Assembly: GCF_000336815.1 (NCBI RefSeq) | Contig: NZ_AOLG01000008.1 | Location: 225,336 to 289,335, forward strand | Direction: 5' to 3' | DNA from: Haloferax prahovense DSM 18310 | GTDB lineage: Archaea > Halobacteriota > Halobacteria > Halobacteriales > Haloferacaceae | Length of the DNA stretch: 64,000 nucleotides | Shown: one piece after another, positions 1-9,001 of the stretch | Numbering within the stretch: the first letter of the stretch is position 1 | How the letters are laid out: each line of letters begins with the position of its first letter | The notes under the pieces: model-generated | Database searches by the model: none | The model's input: only the letters and a program-made list of their open reading frames with translations | Told to the model about the DNA's origin: nothing | Position numbers and translations under genes: made by a program

Positions 1-191
1 ACATCGAGTACGAGCCCGAACAGTTCCCTGGACTCGTCTATCGCCTCGACGAACCGAGCGTCGTCGCGCTTCTCTTCGGGTCGGGCAAGCTCGTCATCAC
101 GGGTGGGAAGAAGCCGGAAGACGCCGAAGCAGCGGTCGACGTCATCATCTCGCGCCTCTCCGAACTCGGTCTCCTGAACGGGTCGTTCTAA
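1..191 (+). CDS. tbp: TATA-box-binding protein, C-terminal part (cut by window start)
   Basis: Reading from base 3, 62 residues are visible before the TAA at 189. TBP binds the TATA box and with TFB recruits RNA polymerase. The visible part is the end of the second saddle repeat: [14 protein letters not shown], the [10 protein letters not shown] strand and the final helix ([16 protein letters not shown]), all typical of archaeal and eukaryotic TBP. The start lies outside the window. Haloarchaea carry several TBP paralogues, so which one this is cannot be decided here. Confidence 0.95.
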   Translation, partial: IEYEPEQFPGLVYRLDEPSVVALLFGSGKLVITGGKKPEDAEAAVDVIISRLSELGLLNGSF

Positions 192-273
192 CCTCGTCGG
201 GTCCTCCCGAGCGCGCCGCGTAACCGGGACCCGAATCGACCGAATCTAAGTCAGTCGCGTCCCTCGGACCGAT

Positions 274-651
274 ATGGACGCGCTCACCTTGCAGACGGCC
301 GCCGGTGCGCCGGTCACGGCCGTCGCCGGAACGTTCGCGCTGTTCGCGCTGTTCCTCTCTCTCACCGCCCACATCGCCGCGCGGAATATCCTCGGCGACG
401 TGGAACTCAAGAAGGCGTTCGCCGTCGGACCGGTTCCCGCGGCCATCGCCGTCGTCTTCACCACCTTCGGGTGGAACTCCTTCGTCGCGCTCGCGCTCGC
501 AATCGGGCTCGACTTCGGCTTCGTCAAGTACCTCTACGGCCGGTCGAACCGCCTGTCGGCGTACGTGGTGACCATCCACTTCGTCGTCTCGGTGCTCCTC
601 GGCCTCGTCCTGTTCGGTCTCACCGTCATCCTGACGAGCGCGCCCATCTGA
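274..651 (+). CDS. Small four-helix membrane protein, function unknown
   Basis: 125 residues. About four hydrophobic segments are visible (roughly residues 12-38, 48-64, 66-84 and 97-122), with a short charged loop (NILGDVELKK) after the first. No catalytic motif is visible. The ATG at 274 gives a short leader. It stands alone between tbp and a CPBP protease and points the same way as both. I recognise it only as a type of small membrane protein common in haloarchaea. Confidence 0.75.
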   Translation: MDALTLQTAAGAPVTAVAGTFALFALFLSLTAHIAARNILGDVELKKAFAVGPVPAAIAVVFTTFGWNSFVALALAIGLDFGFVKYLYGRSNRLSAYVVTIHFVVSVLLGLVLFGLTVILTSAPI

Positions 652-729
652 GGTCGCGCTCGCCGTACTTTCTTGCCCGCGGCCGCTGAATCTCCCGTCG
701 TGTCTCCCCGCCGTCTCCTCTGGAACGAC

Positions 730-1641
730 ATGGAACGCCGGCCGCGAGCCCCGTTTCGACTGCTCGCGACGCCCGTCGTCTTCGTCCTCGTCTCGCTCGT
801 GGTCGCCCTCTCGCTCTCGGCCGCCCTCGGCGCTCTCGCCGAATCCAGTCGACTCGTCGCGCTCGTCGTCTCGCTCGTCTCTGTCGGGGCGAGCGGTCTC
901 GCCGCCCTCGTCGTCGCGCGGTACGTCGACCGGCGGACCGTCACGGACCTCGGTCTCCGGTTCGACCGCGAGTGGGCGGTCGACCTCGCGTTCGGCCTCG
1001 CGCTCGGAACGGGGTTGATGACCGCCGTCTTCGTCGTCGGCGTCGCGGCGGACTGGATTGCGGTCTCCTCCGTCCCGCTCGGCGTCGACCGACTGCTCGG
1101 CGTCGGCTCGCTCCTCGCGTTCTTCGTCGTCGTCGGCATCGCCGAGGAACTCCTGCTTCGGGGCGTCGTCCTCACCGATGTCGCCGAGGGCCTCCGCTGG
1201 CGATTCGGCCCGGACGCGGCGGTCGCCGGCGGCCTCGCGGTCTCGTCGGCGGTGTTCGGCGTCGCTCACTACACGAACCCGAACGCGGGGTTCGCCAGCA
1301 CGACCAGTATCACCCTCGCGGGCGTCATGCTCGGCCTCGGCTACGCGCTCACCGGCGACCTCGCCATCCCGACGGGCATCCACATCTCGTGGAACTTCGT
1401 CCAGGGCGGCGTCTTCGGCTTCGCGGTCAGCGGCCTCGACTTCGGCACGTCGCTCGTCGAGACGACGGAACGGGGTCCCGACGTGATTACCGGCGGCGCG
1501 TTCGGCCCAGAGGCCGGCCTGCTCGGCGTCGGCGCGATACTGCTCGGCGCGGTCTGTATCGCGGCCTACGTCCGGGCGCGCCGCGGCGAACTCGGGTTCG
1601 AGCCGTCGGTCACGGTGCCGGACCTGCGCTGGAAGGAATAA
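730..1641 (+). CDS. CPBP-family intramembrane metalloprotease
   Basis: About 303 residues with eight or so membrane segments. The CPBP (Abi/Rce1-like) signature is complete: the glutamate motif in IAEELLLRGVVL, a histidine in VFGVAHYTNP and another in HISWNFVQG, which together should form the membrane-embedded metal site. The family cleaves prenylated or other membrane peptides; the substrate here is unknown. I chose the ATG at 730, just before the basic MERRPRAPFR and the first helix. A GTG at 700 and a TTG at 673 in the same frame are alternatives. It ends 22 bases from the convergent hisG. Confidence 0.85.
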   Translation: MERRPRAPFRLLATPVVFVLVSLVVALSLSAALGALAESSRLVALVVSLVSVGASGLAALVVARYVDRRTVTDLGLRFDREWAVDLAFGLALGTGLMTAVFVVGVAADWIAVSSVPLGVDRLLGVGSLLAFFVVVGIAEELLLRGVVLTDVAEGLRWRFGPDAAVAGGLAVSSAVFGVAHYTNPNAGFASTTSITLAGVMLGLGYALTGDLAIPTGIHISWNFVQGGVFGFAVSGLDFGTSLVETTERGPDVITGGAFGPEAGLLGVGAILLGAVCIAAYVRARRGELGFEPSVTVPDLRWKE

Positions 1642-1662
1642 CGGGCGCGACGGGCGCGTCGA

Positions 1663-2508
1663 TTACTCGACTAACCGCTCGATTTCGGTGACGAGGATGC
1701 CGCTCGCGCCGACGTTCTTCAGGTCGCTGACGACCTCGAACACGTCGCGTTCGTTCACGACGGCGTGGACGGCGACCGTCGAGTCGCCGGCGACGTCCAT
1801 CACGGTCGGGCCGCCGAGGCCGGGGATGACCTCCTTCACCTCGTCGAGTTTCTCGCGCGGCGCGTTCATCATCAGATAGCGCTTGCCCTCCGCAGAGCGG
1901 ACGGATTCGAGCGCCATGAGCAACTGCTGGACCTTCGGGTCGTCGACCACGTCGGGGCGGGCGAACAGGCGAACCGACGACGACAGCACCTCGTCGATGA
2001 CTGCGAGGCGGTTCACCCGGAGGGTCGTCCCGGTCGAGGTGATATCGATGATGGCGTCGGCCATCTCGACGTGCGGCGTCAGTTCGGTCGCGCCCGTGAC
2101 CTCGACGACCTCGGCGTCGATGCCCTCCTCCTCGAAGTAGGTCCGCGCGATGTGCGGGAACTCGGTGGCGACGACCTTGCCCGACACGTCCGCGACGGTC
2201 TCGATGTCGCCGTCCTCGGGCGCGGCGAGGACGAGCCGACACTTCCCGTACTCCAAATCGAGCAGGTCTTCGAGTTCGTGGCCCGACTCGCGGACCTGGT
2301 CGAGTCCCGTGATGCCGACCTCGGCGGCCCCGTCGCGGACGTACTCGGGGATGTCGGCGGCGCGGGCGAACAGCACGGTCACGTCGGGGTCGACGGTCCC
2401 GGCGTAGAGTTTGCGCTCGGCACCGTTGTCGAGGTGCAGCCCCGCACGCTCCAGAAGTTCTATCGTCGGTTCGTGCAGGCGGCCCTTGTTGGGCACGGCG
2501 ATTCGCAT
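1663..2508 (-). CDS. hisG: ATP phosphoribosyltransferase (long form)
   Basis: 281 residues. Catalyses the first step of histidine synthesis, joining ATP and PRPP to phosphoribosyl-ATP, in the cytoplasm. It opens with the family N-terminus ([11 protein letters not shown]) and carries the phosphate-binding segment near [11 protein letters not shown]. The roughly 75-residue C-terminal domain ([14 protein letters not shown] onward) is the regulatory domain of the long HisG form, which is normally inhibited by histidine and needs no HisZ. No other his gene lies in the window. An AT-rich TATA-like stretch near 2531-2540 sits about 25-30 bases upstream. Confidence 0.95.
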   Translation of the reverse strand: MRIAVPNKGRLHEPTIELLERAGLHLDNGAERKLYAGTVDPDVTVLFARAADIPEYVRDGAAEVGITGLDQVRESGHELEDLLDLEYGKCRLVLAAPEDGDIETVADVSGKVVATEFPHIARTYFEEEGIDAEVVEVTGATELTPHVEMADAIIDITSTGTTLRVNRLAVIDEVLSSSVRLFARPDVVDDPKVQQLLMALESVRSAEGKRYLMMNAPREKLDEVKEVIPGLGGPTVMDVAGDSTVAVHAVVNERDVFEVVSDLKNVGASGILVTEIERLVE

Positions 2509-2561
2509 ACCTCTCCGTCACGTCCCGGAGGTAATTGACTTTCGCAAGCCGGAACGGTTTT

Positions 2562-2582
2562 TGACACGTCTACGAAGTGTCA
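2562..2582. promoter_or_regulatory. Inverted repeat at the start of the M48-like gene
   Basis: TGACAC and GTGTCA form a perfect 6+6 inverted repeat with a 9-base spacer, ending 3 bases before the ATG at 2586. A T-rich box lies directly upstream (about 2557-2562). In a leaderless gene this is where transcription begins, so a bound protein would block it. No regulator is known for this site. Confidence 0.4.
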
Positions 2583-2585
2583 CCT

Positions 2586-3686
2586 ATGGCTCCCGTCTCC
2601 TTCGCCGGCGCGCTCGTCGGCGTCTCCCTCCTCGGTGCCGGCTGGTCGCGCCTCAGCGCCGGCCGCCTCGAACGCCGAGACGCGTCTGTCCAGCGGTTCA
2701 GACAGCGAGTGCGAAGCAACTGGCTCTACGCCGCCGTCCTGTTCGTCGGCGTCGTCTGGTGGACGAACGCGGACCGGGCGGTCCTCACCGCCGCCGGTCT
2801 CCCGGCCGACTGGCCGTGGACGGTTCTCGGCTGGGCGCTCATCGCCGTCGGTGCCGCAGTCGTGGCGACCGTCTCGTACTTGGGCGCGTTTCCCGTGGCG
2901 AGGCGCGTGCGGGGCGTCGATATGGGCGCGGGGACGGCCGCCGCGAAGATGTTCCGCTATCACCTCGTCATCGCGGCGCTCGTCTTCTGCGTGGTGACCG
3001 TTGTTCAGGCCGAACTTCGGTACGCGGAGACTAACGGCATACTCACGCTTTTCGCCCTCGGAACGGCCGCATACGTCTTTTCGACACCGCTCGTCGGCGT
3101 CTCGCAGACGACGACGGTTCCCGACGACACGACGCGCGAGCGACTCGACCGCCTGTGCGACCGCGCCGGTCTCTCGGTCGCTCGGATTCGACTCCTCGAC
3201 GGCGGCGGTCACCGCTCGGACCACCTCACCCGCGGGCCGGTCGGTCGGCGGACGCTCTTTCTCACCGACTCGCTTCTCGACCGCTACGACGACGAGACGG
3301 TCGCGGCGCTCTTGGCGCTCGATGCCGCGCGTCTCGGCCGGTTCGTCTACGAACTCCGACTGTTCACCGTGACTGCGGTCGCCGGACTCGTCGTCTGGGG
3401 TGTCGGTCGGTCGCCGTTCGGGTTCGCCCTGTCGTTCTTGGCCTTCGCCGGTGTCGGCGTGATACTACTCGTGACCGGCGAGTACGCGAGCAAACGGCTC
3501 ATCTACCGGGCTGACGAGGCGGCGGCAGAACGGGTCGGCCGCGCGGTCGTCGCCGACGCGCTCGACGCGACCGCGGACGAGGTTGACACCGGCCGCGCGG
3601 GGTCGCGCCTCTCGTTCGAGCCGTCGCTGGCGTCGCGCATCGAGCGACTCCGAGACGGCTCCGGCGCGGGCGAGGCGGGGGCGTAG
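2586..3686 (+). CDS. Membrane protein resembling M48 peptidases but lacking the zinc motif
   Basis: 366 residues with about six membrane segments, four in the N-terminal half and two near residues 260-300. The stretch after residue 180 follows the HtpX/Ste24 (M48) pattern: a domain with RLDRLCDRAGLSVARIRLL, then LFLTDSLLDRYDDETVAALLA. Where active M48 enzymes have HExxH, this protein reads L245-D-A-A-R249, so both zinc histidines and the glutamate are missing. If the relationship is right it is a pseudo-peptidase, perhaps a chaperone or regulator. The ATG at 2586 is preferred to a GTG at 2577. Confidence 0.65.
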   Translation: MAPVSFAGALVGVSLLGAGWSRLSAGRLERRDASVQRFRQRVRSNWLYAAVLFVGVVWWTNADRAVLTAAGLPADWPWTVLGWALIAVGAAVVATVSYLGAFPVARRVRGVDMGAGTAAAKMFRYHLVIAALVFCVVTVVQAELRYAETNGILTLFALGTAAYVFSTPLVGVSQTTTVPDDTTRERLDRLCDRAGLSVARIRLLDGGGHRSDHLTRGPVGRRTLFLTDSLLDRYDDETVAALLALDAARLGRFVYELRLFTVTAVAGLVVWGVGRSPFGFALSFLAFAGVGVILLVTGEYASKRLIYRADEAAAERVGRAVVADALDATADEVDTGRAGSRLSFEPSLASRIERLRDGSGAGEAGA

Positions 3687-3710
3687 AGACGCCGCTCCGC
3701 GGACCCGAAG

Positions 3711-4223
3711 TTATCCTTCGACGAGGTGGTCGAGCAGGCGGTCGAACCGGTCGACGAACCGTTCTGGAAGCGACGGCGACACGTCGTCTAAGAGCCGGGT
3801 CGTCCGCTCGGGGTGGGTGAGGACGAGCGTCACGCGGTTGTGCAGGTCGCGTTCCTTGCGGACCACGTCGCGTTCGACGAGGTGGTCGAGGTGCCACTCC
3901 AGCGTGCTGCGGGCGACGCCGATGTCGTCGGCCACGTCGTCGGGGCGGGCGTCGCCGTGTTCGAGGAGGTGGCCGAGGATGTCGCGGGCGGTCTCCCGGC
4001 GGACGAGCGCGAGCGCGCCGCGCTCCCACGCGTCGAACTCCGGCGGGAAGTAGTGCGTCCGCCCGTAGAACTCGGAGCGGCGGACCGTCTCGTCGGAGAG
4101 CAGTCTGCGGACGTGGTGTTGTACCTGGCCGGGAGCGAGGTCGAGCGCGCGAACGAGCTCGTTGAAGTGGACTCCCGGATTGTGCTTGATGTGGTCGGCG
4201 ACGCGGGTTCGTGTCTCACTCAT
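3711..4223 (-). CDS. Transcription regulator with two winged-helix domains
   Basis: 170 residues. Two winged helix-turn-helix modules are visible: residues about 5-65 (HFNELVRALDLAPGQVQHHVRRL) and 90-150 (PDDVADDIGVARSTLEWHLDHL). This architecture is common in archaeal regulators of membrane and surface functions. Its ATG overlaps the stop of the upstream membrane protein by 4 bases (ATGA), so the two are almost certainly translated together. The DNA target and signal are unknown. Confidence 0.82.
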   Translation of the reverse strand: MSETRTRVADHIKHNPGVHFNELVRALDLAPGQVQHHVRRLLSDETVRRSEFYGRTHYFPPEFDAWERGALALVRRETARDILGHLLEHGDARPDDVADDIGVARSTLEWHLDHLVERDVVRKERDLHNRVTLVLTHPERTTRLLDDVSPSLPERFVDRFDRLLDHLVEG

Positions 4224-4567
4224 GGGTCGTTGACCCCCGCCTCGCGCTCGATGCTCCGGGCGTAGTAGATGGCCGCGAGGACGAGTCCGGCCATCACGAG
4301 GTCCAAGAGGTGTTCGACCACGTGGTGGTCGAACTCGGAGAGGACGCCGCCGAGCGTCAGCGCCGCGACGGCCGCCCGCGACGCAAACGCCAAGAGCGCC
4401 AGCGCGACGAGCAGGTGCGACCGCGTCCGTCGCCGGAGGAAGACGGCGACGCCGAGTGCGGCCAGCGTCACCGACGAGACTCCCGCGAGGACGACAACCG
4501 CGGTCATCCACGGACTGCCCGCTTGGACGTGCCCCGGAACGAGCGCGAGGTTCCACGGGGGCTCCAT
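4220..4567 (-). CDS. Small membrane protein paired with the winged-helix regulator
   Basis: 115 residues with three hydrophobic segments (about 21-44, 50-71 and 83-101) and a charged C-terminus (YYARSIEREAGVNDP). No enzyme motif. First gene of a two-gene operon: its stop overlaps the regulator start. The fixed pairing suggests a membrane sensor or anti-regulator for the HTH protein, which is inference from context only. Confidence 0.78.
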   Translation of the reverse strand: MEPPWNLALVPGHVQAGSPWMTAVVVLAGVSSVTLAALGVAVFLRRRTRSHLLVALALLAFASRAAVAALTLGGVLSEFDHHVVEHLLDLVMAGLVLAAIYYARSIEREAGVNDP

Positions 4568-4730
4568 ATCCCCTCATACTGGGGGTCCGAACCTAAGGGG
4601 GCATGCTCGTTCTCGATTTTCGGGAATCGGACTACCGCCGGTATTCGGCCCGCTCACCGGCGAAACCGACGGTCGCCTCTCGCGGCCGCGAGACGGTGGA
4701 TTCACCACCCCGCCGGCCCGAACGAGCGAC

Positions 4731-6017
4731 ATGAACACGCTCCGAATCGCGGGCGGACAGGTGCTCCGCCCCGACGCGACGGTCGAGGACGCGGACGTAC
4801 TCGTGGACCGAGACGAGGGGACTATCCTCGACATCGGCGCGGACCTCGACGCCGACGAGACGCTCGACGCCGAGGGCTGTCTCGTCACGCCCGGTCTGGT
4901 GAATGCTCACTGTCACGTGGCGATGACGCTCCTGCGCGGCTACGCCGACGACAAGCCGCTCGACGCGTGGCTCCGCGAGGACATCTGGCCCGCCGAGGCC
5001 GCGCTCACGCCCGAGGACGTGCGCGTCGGCGCGGAACTCGGCCTCGTGGAGATGATTAAGTCGGGGACCACCGCGTTCGCGGACATGTACTTCCACGTCC
5101 CCGAGGTCGCCGCCGCGGTCGACGAGGCCGGCCTCCGCGCCCGCCTCGGCCATGGCGTCGTCACGCTCGGGAAAGACGACGAGGACGCGCGGGCCGACAT
5201 CGACGAGAGCCTCGACGTGGCCCGCGAGTTCGACGGCGCGGCCGACGGCCGGATTCGGACCGCCGCGATGCCGCACTCGCTGACGACGGTCGCGGAGGAC
5301 TACCTTCGCGAGTTCGTCGCCGACGCGCACGCCGAGGACATCCCGGTCCACTACCACGCCAACGAGACGACAGACGAGGTCGACCCCATCGTCGACGAGC
5401 GCGGCGAGCGCCCGCTGTCGTACGCGAAGGAACTCGGCATGCTCACCGCCGACGACTTCCTCGCCCACGGCGTCCACGTCGACGACGCGGAAATCGACCT
5501 CCTCGCCGACGCGGGCACCGGCGTCGTCCACTGCCCGGCGTCGAACATGAAACTCGCCTCCGGCATGGCTCCCGTCCAGAAACTGCTCGACGCGGGCGTC
5601 ACGGTTGGTCTCGGAACCGACGGCGCGGCCTCGAACAACGACCTCGACATGTTCGACGAGATGCGCGACGCCGCGATGCTCGGGAAACTCGCCGCCGCCG
5701 ACGCGAGCGCCGTCGCCGCCGGCGACGTGGTGCGGATGGCGACCGCCGGCTCGGCCGACGCCATCAACCTCCCCGGCGGCGCGCTCGAAGTCGGCGGCGC
5801 GGCCGACCTCGCCGTCGTCGACCTCGACGCACCGCACCTCACGCCCGCCAACGACCTCGTGAGTCACCTCGCGTACGCCGCCCGCGGCTCCGACGTTCGC
5901 CACACGGTCTGCGACGGCCGGGTGCTGATGCGGGACCGCGAGGTGCTGACGCTCGACGAGGACGCCGTGATGGCCCGCGCCAGCGAGGCGGTCGCGTCGC
6001 TCCGCGAGCGCGTCTGA
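4731..6017 (+). CDS. Amidohydrolase: SAH / 5'-deoxyadenosine / methylthioadenosine deaminase
   Basis: 428 residues of the MtaD/DadD/SsnA-like amidohydrolase group. The metal-binding HxH is in VNAHCHVAMTLLRG; later ligands sit in HYHANET, and the metal aspartate in GLGTDGAASNNDLDMFDEMR, a block typical of MTA/SAH deaminases. Such enzymes deaminate adenosyl products of SAM metabolism to inosyl forms. The ATG at 4731 fits the usual amidohydrolase N-terminus (LRIAGGQVL). It lies 450 bases from adenosylhomocysteinase with a small regulator between, which supports a role in SAH clearance. Exact substrate preference cannot be read from sequence. Confidence 0.87.
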   Translation: MNTLRIAGGQVLRPDATVEDADVLVDRDEGTILDIGADLDADETLDAEGCLVTPGLVNAHCHVAMTLLRGYADDKPLDAWLREDIWPAEAALTPEDVRVGAELGLVEMIKSGTTAFADMYFHVPEVAAAVDEAGLRARLGHGVVTLGKDDEDARADIDESLDVAREFDGAADGRIRTAAMPHSLTTVAEDYLREFVADAHAEDIPVHYHANETTDEVDPIVDERGERPLSYAKELGMLTADDFLAHGVHVDDAEIDLLADAGTGVVHCPASNMKLASGMAPVQKLLDAGVTVGLGTDGAASNNDLDMFDEMRDAAMLGKLAAADASAVAAGDVVRMATAGSADAINLPGGALEVGGAADLAVVDLDAPHLTPANDLVSHLAYAARGSDVRHTVCDGRVLMRDREVLTLDEDAVMARASEAVASLRERV

Positions 6018-6060
6018 ATCGCCGCCGTCCGGTCCGCCGCCGCACCGCCCTCCGACCTCG

Positions 6061-6372
6061 CTACCCGGCCAACTCGATGCGCAGTCCGTCGTCGGTCACG
6101 CTGACCTCCATGCGCTCGAACGTCCGGTGGTACTGCGCGACGTGTCGGCCGTCGCTGTGGTCGACCATGATTGATTTCTCGAACAGCGACGCCTCGTGGA
6201 GCCGCTTGACCTCCCGGTAGGCGGTCGACAGCGGCACGTCGGCCCGACAGCTCAGCTCCTTGACCGTCAGCGGCTCGTCGGCGACGCGCAAGAGGTCGGG
6301 AACCGCGGGGGCGCTCATCAGGGCGAACAGCTCCTGCTCGGCGACCGTCTTGCCGTTATCTATGACGAGCAT
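6061..6372 (-). CDS. Small winged-helix regulator between two SAH-metabolising genes
   Basis: 103 residues from the ATG at 6372; an in-frame GTG at 6405 would add 11. A helix-turn-helix is plain: LTVKELSCRADVPLSTAYREVKRL, followed by a wing with DHSDGRHVAQYHRTFERMEV. It resembles ArsR/MarR-type one-component regulators of haloarchaea. It is divergent from ahcY (98 bases between starts) and convergent with the deaminase, so control of ahcY is plausible but not shown. Confidence 0.78.
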   Translation of the reverse strand: MLVIDNGKTVAEQELFALMSAPAVPDLLRVADEPLTVKELSCRADVPLSTAYREVKRLHEASLFEKSIMVDHSDGRHVAQYHRTFERMEVSVTDDGLRIELAG

Positions 6373-6470
6373 CGGCCCTCGGCGATACAATCTCCCCGTT
6401 GACACTTGTAGATTCGGGGGCGGCGACCGCCTTCGGTAGGGTTTTCGGACCCCTCTCCGAACCCACGGGT

Positions 6471-7757
6471 ATGAGCGAACACTACGCTCCCGTCTCCGAG
6501 CACCTCGACGACGTCGAGGCCGCCCGGACCGAGGGACGACGCAAGATGGACTGGGCGCTCCAGCACATGCCCATCCTGCAGGAGCTCCGCGAGCAGTTCG
6601 AGTCGGAACAGCCGCTCGACGGCGAGGTCGTCGGCATGGCGATGCACGTCGAGGCGAAGACGGCGAACCTCGTCGAACTGCTGGCGCTCGGCGGCGCGGA
6701 AGTCGCCATCACCGGCTGCAATCCGCTTTCGACCCACGACGACGTGTCGGCGGCACTCGACGCCAACGACGACATCACCTCCTACGCCGTCCGCGGCGTC
6801 GACGAGGAGGGCTACTACGCGGCCATCGACGCCGTCATCGCCCACGAACCGACCGTCACGGTCGACGACGGCATGGACATGGTCTTCACCATCCACGAGG
6901 AGTACCCCGAACTCATCGAGACCATCGTCGGCGGGGCCGAAGAGACCACGACCGGCGTCCACCGACTCCGCGCGATGGACGAGGACGGCGAACTGAACTA
7001 CCCCGTCTTCGCCGTCAACGACACGCCGATGAAGCGCCTGTTCGACAACGTCCACGGCACGGGCGAGTCGTCGCTGGCGACCATCGCCATGACGACGAAC
7101 CTCTCGTACGCCGGCAAGAACGTCGTCGTCGGCGGCTACGGCTACTGCGGCAAGGGCGTCGCCAAGAAGGCGTCCGGCCAGAACGCGAACGTCATCGTCA
7201 CCGAGGTCGACCCCCGCCGCGCGCTCGAAGCCCACATGGAGGGCTACGACGTGATGCCGATGGAGGAGGCCGCGAAGGTCGGCGACGTGTTCATCACGAC
7301 CACCGGCAACCGCGACGTCATCACCCGCGAGGACTTCGAGAACATGAAAGACGGCGTCCTCCTCGCGAACGCCGGTCACTTCGACATCGAAATCGACCTC
7401 GACGCGCTGTCGGACCTCGCGGTCGACGAGTACGAGGCCCGCGACGGCGTCGACGCCTACGAACTCGAAGACGGCCGCCGGCTGAACGTCCTCGCCGAGG
7501 GCCGCCTCGTCAACCTCGCGTCGCCCATCGCGCTCGGTCACCCGGTCGAGGTCATGGACCAGTCGTTCGGCGTGCAGGCCGTCGTCGTCCGCGAACTCGT
7601 CGAGAACGGCGACGCCTACGACGCGGGTGTCCACGACGTGCCCGACGAACTGGACCGCGAAGTCGCCGAAATCAAGCTCGAAGCCGAGGGCATCGAGTTC
7701 GACTCGATGACCGACGAGCAGCGCGAGTACATGGGTAGCTGGGCCCACGGAACGTAA
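6471..7757 (+). CDS. ahcY: Adenosylhomocysteinase (SAH hydrolase)
   Basis: 428 residues. Splits S-adenosylhomocysteine into adenosine and homocysteine with a bound NAD, removing the product inhibitor of methyltransferases. Visible motifs: GCNPLSTHDDVSAAL in the substrate domain, the NAD-binding GGYGYCGKGVAKKASG, TTGNRDVITREDF, and NAGHFDIEID. The C-terminus (EQREYMGSWAHGT) is shorter than the eukaryotic KYYRY end, as is usual in archaea. The ATG at 6471 gives the expected N-terminus. Confidence 0.96.
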   Translation: MSEHYAPVSEHLDDVEAARTEGRRKMDWALQHMPILQELREQFESEQPLDGEVVGMAMHVEAKTANLVELLALGGAEVAITGCNPLSTHDDVSAALDANDDITSYAVRGVDEEGYYAAIDAVIAHEPTVTVDDGMDMVFTIHEEYPELIETIVGGAEETTTGVHRLRAMDEDGELNYPVFAVNDTPMKRLFDNVHGTGESSLATIAMTTNLSYAGKNVVVGGYGYCGKGVAKKASGQNANVIVTEVDPRRALEAHMEGYDVMPMEEAAKVGDVFITTTGNRDVITREDFENMKDGVLLANAGHFDIEIDLDALSDLAVDEYEARDGVDAYELEDGRRLNVLAEGRLVNLASPIALGHPVEVMDQSFGVQAVVVRELVENGDAYDAGVHDVPDELDREVAEIKLEAEGIEFDSMTDEQREYMGSWAHGT

Positions 7758-7797
7758 GCCGACTCGCTCCCCCACACCCCGCGCGCTGACCGTTTTT

Positions 7798-8487
7798 CTA
7801 CTGTTCTCGACCGCGCTCGGTCCACTCGCCGGCCCGCCAGACGCACGCGACGCCGCCTATCCACGCCGCGAGCCGCATCGCCTCGATAGCCGCGTCGGAC
7901 GGCGTTTTCCACCCCCAGCCGGTCGGGACGCGTTCGCTTTCGACCGGCTCGACGACGTAGTACCGCCCCTCGGACTCGACGTAGTGCGTCTCCGTCTCGT
8001 ACAGCTCCGACCCACTCACCGTGCTACTGCCGTTTCGGACGGCGTCGCGGACGTACCGCGGCGACTCGTCGAGGTCCTCCGAGAGATTTCGTCTCACCGT
8101 CTCGGTCGACACCGGGTGGAGCGAGAGCGTGAGAGTGCGCCCGTCGAGGGTCGCGTTCGGTTCGAAGTAGCGGCCGTCGGCCCGGACGTAGTCGAACGAC
8201 CAGAACTCGGGATGGACGTCGCGGTCCGGGTCCAACTCGAGTTCGACCGGGTCGCCGCGGGCCATGTCGATGATGCTTGCGCACTCGGCCGACTGGAGGG
8301 GGTTCCACCCGCACGATTTGACCCGGTAGAACGCGTCTGCGGTGTGCGGGAGGTAGTCCACCGCCGACGCCTCGTAGGTGTACGTCTTCTCGGAGGAGAC
8401 GCCGTCGGGATAGAGGTACAGCGGGTTCGCGAGGAGGGCGACCCCGAGAACGAGGAGGACGACGGCGCGCCGGTTCTCGCGGTTCAT
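7798..8487 (-). CDS. Membrane-anchored extracytoplasmic protein, unknown
   Basis: 229 residues. An N-terminal hydrophobic helix follows basic residues (RENRRAVVLLVLGVALL), then about 160 polar residues with two cysteines (KSCGWNPLQSAECAS) that could form a disulphide outside the cell, and a second hydrophobic segment near residues 198-213. No recognised enzyme motif. It is convergent with ahcY and downstream of the SMR exporter gene on the same strand. Confidence 0.7.
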   Translation of the reverse strand: MNRENRRAVVLLVLGVALLANPLYLYPDGVSSEKTYTYEASAVDYLPHTADAFYRVKSCGWNPLQSAECASIIDMARGDPVELELDPDRDVHPEFWSFDYVRADGRYFEPNATLDGRTLTLSLHPVSTETVRRNLSEDLDESPRYVRDAVRNGSSTVSGSELYETETHYVESEGRYYVVEPVESERVPTGWGWKTPSDAAIEAMRLAAWIGGVACVWRAGEWTERGREQ

Positions 8488-8547
8488 ACGGACAGTATCC
8501 GTCAGCCGATGGATAGCTCTGGTGGCGCGTCTCCTTCGACGCCGGCT

Positions 8548-8880
8548 TCAGTGCGCGGCCATCCCCGAGAGGACGTTGACGCAGTAGACACCCGCGAGGA
8601 TGAGAAGCAGGCCGACGACGCCAGTCAAGTCGACCGGTTCGTCGAACACGACGACGCCGATGGCCGCGACGCCGACGATGCCCAGCGCGGCCCACGTCCC
8701 GTACACCACGCCGATGGGGAGTTCTTCGAGCGTCAGCGAGACGAGGTAGAACGCGAGTCCGTAGCCGACCACCACGCCGAGGCTCGGGAGGGGCTTGGAA
8801 AAGCCCGCGGACAGTTTGAGCGCGGTCGTTCCGACCAGCTCCGACGCGATTGCGCCGGCGAGTAACGCGTACGGGTTCAT
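8548..8880 (-). CDS. SMR-family small multidrug exporter
   Basis: 110 residues with four membrane helices, the exact size of EmrE/SugE proteins. The proton- and drug-coupling glutamate is Glu14 in [15 protein letters not shown], and the family block [16 protein letters not shown] follows. These dual-topology dimers exchange protons for cationic drugs or guanidinium; which one is not clear. Its start lies about 120 bases from the divergent TrmB-like regulator, which may control it. Confidence 0.9.
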   Translation of the reverse strand: MNPYALLAGAIASELVGTTALKLSAGFSKPLPSLGVVVGYGLAFYLVSLTLEELPIGVVYGTWAALGIVGVAAIGVVVFDEPVDLTGVVGLLLILAGVYCVNVLSGMAAH

Positions 8881-9001
8881 GTCTGTTGGTCACGACACGA
8901 CCCCGATGAGCGTTCTGCAATCGCCCACCACTTGCGCTCCGTTGCTCGCCGCCGAACGGGAAATATCAAACTACTAACGTGTGGGCGAGAGAGCCCCGCC
9001 C

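Noticed and set aside
145-1383. A 412-codon reverse-strand frame over the start of the window
   Set aside because: It overlaps the CPBP protease and the small membrane protein and is a highly charged shadow frame.
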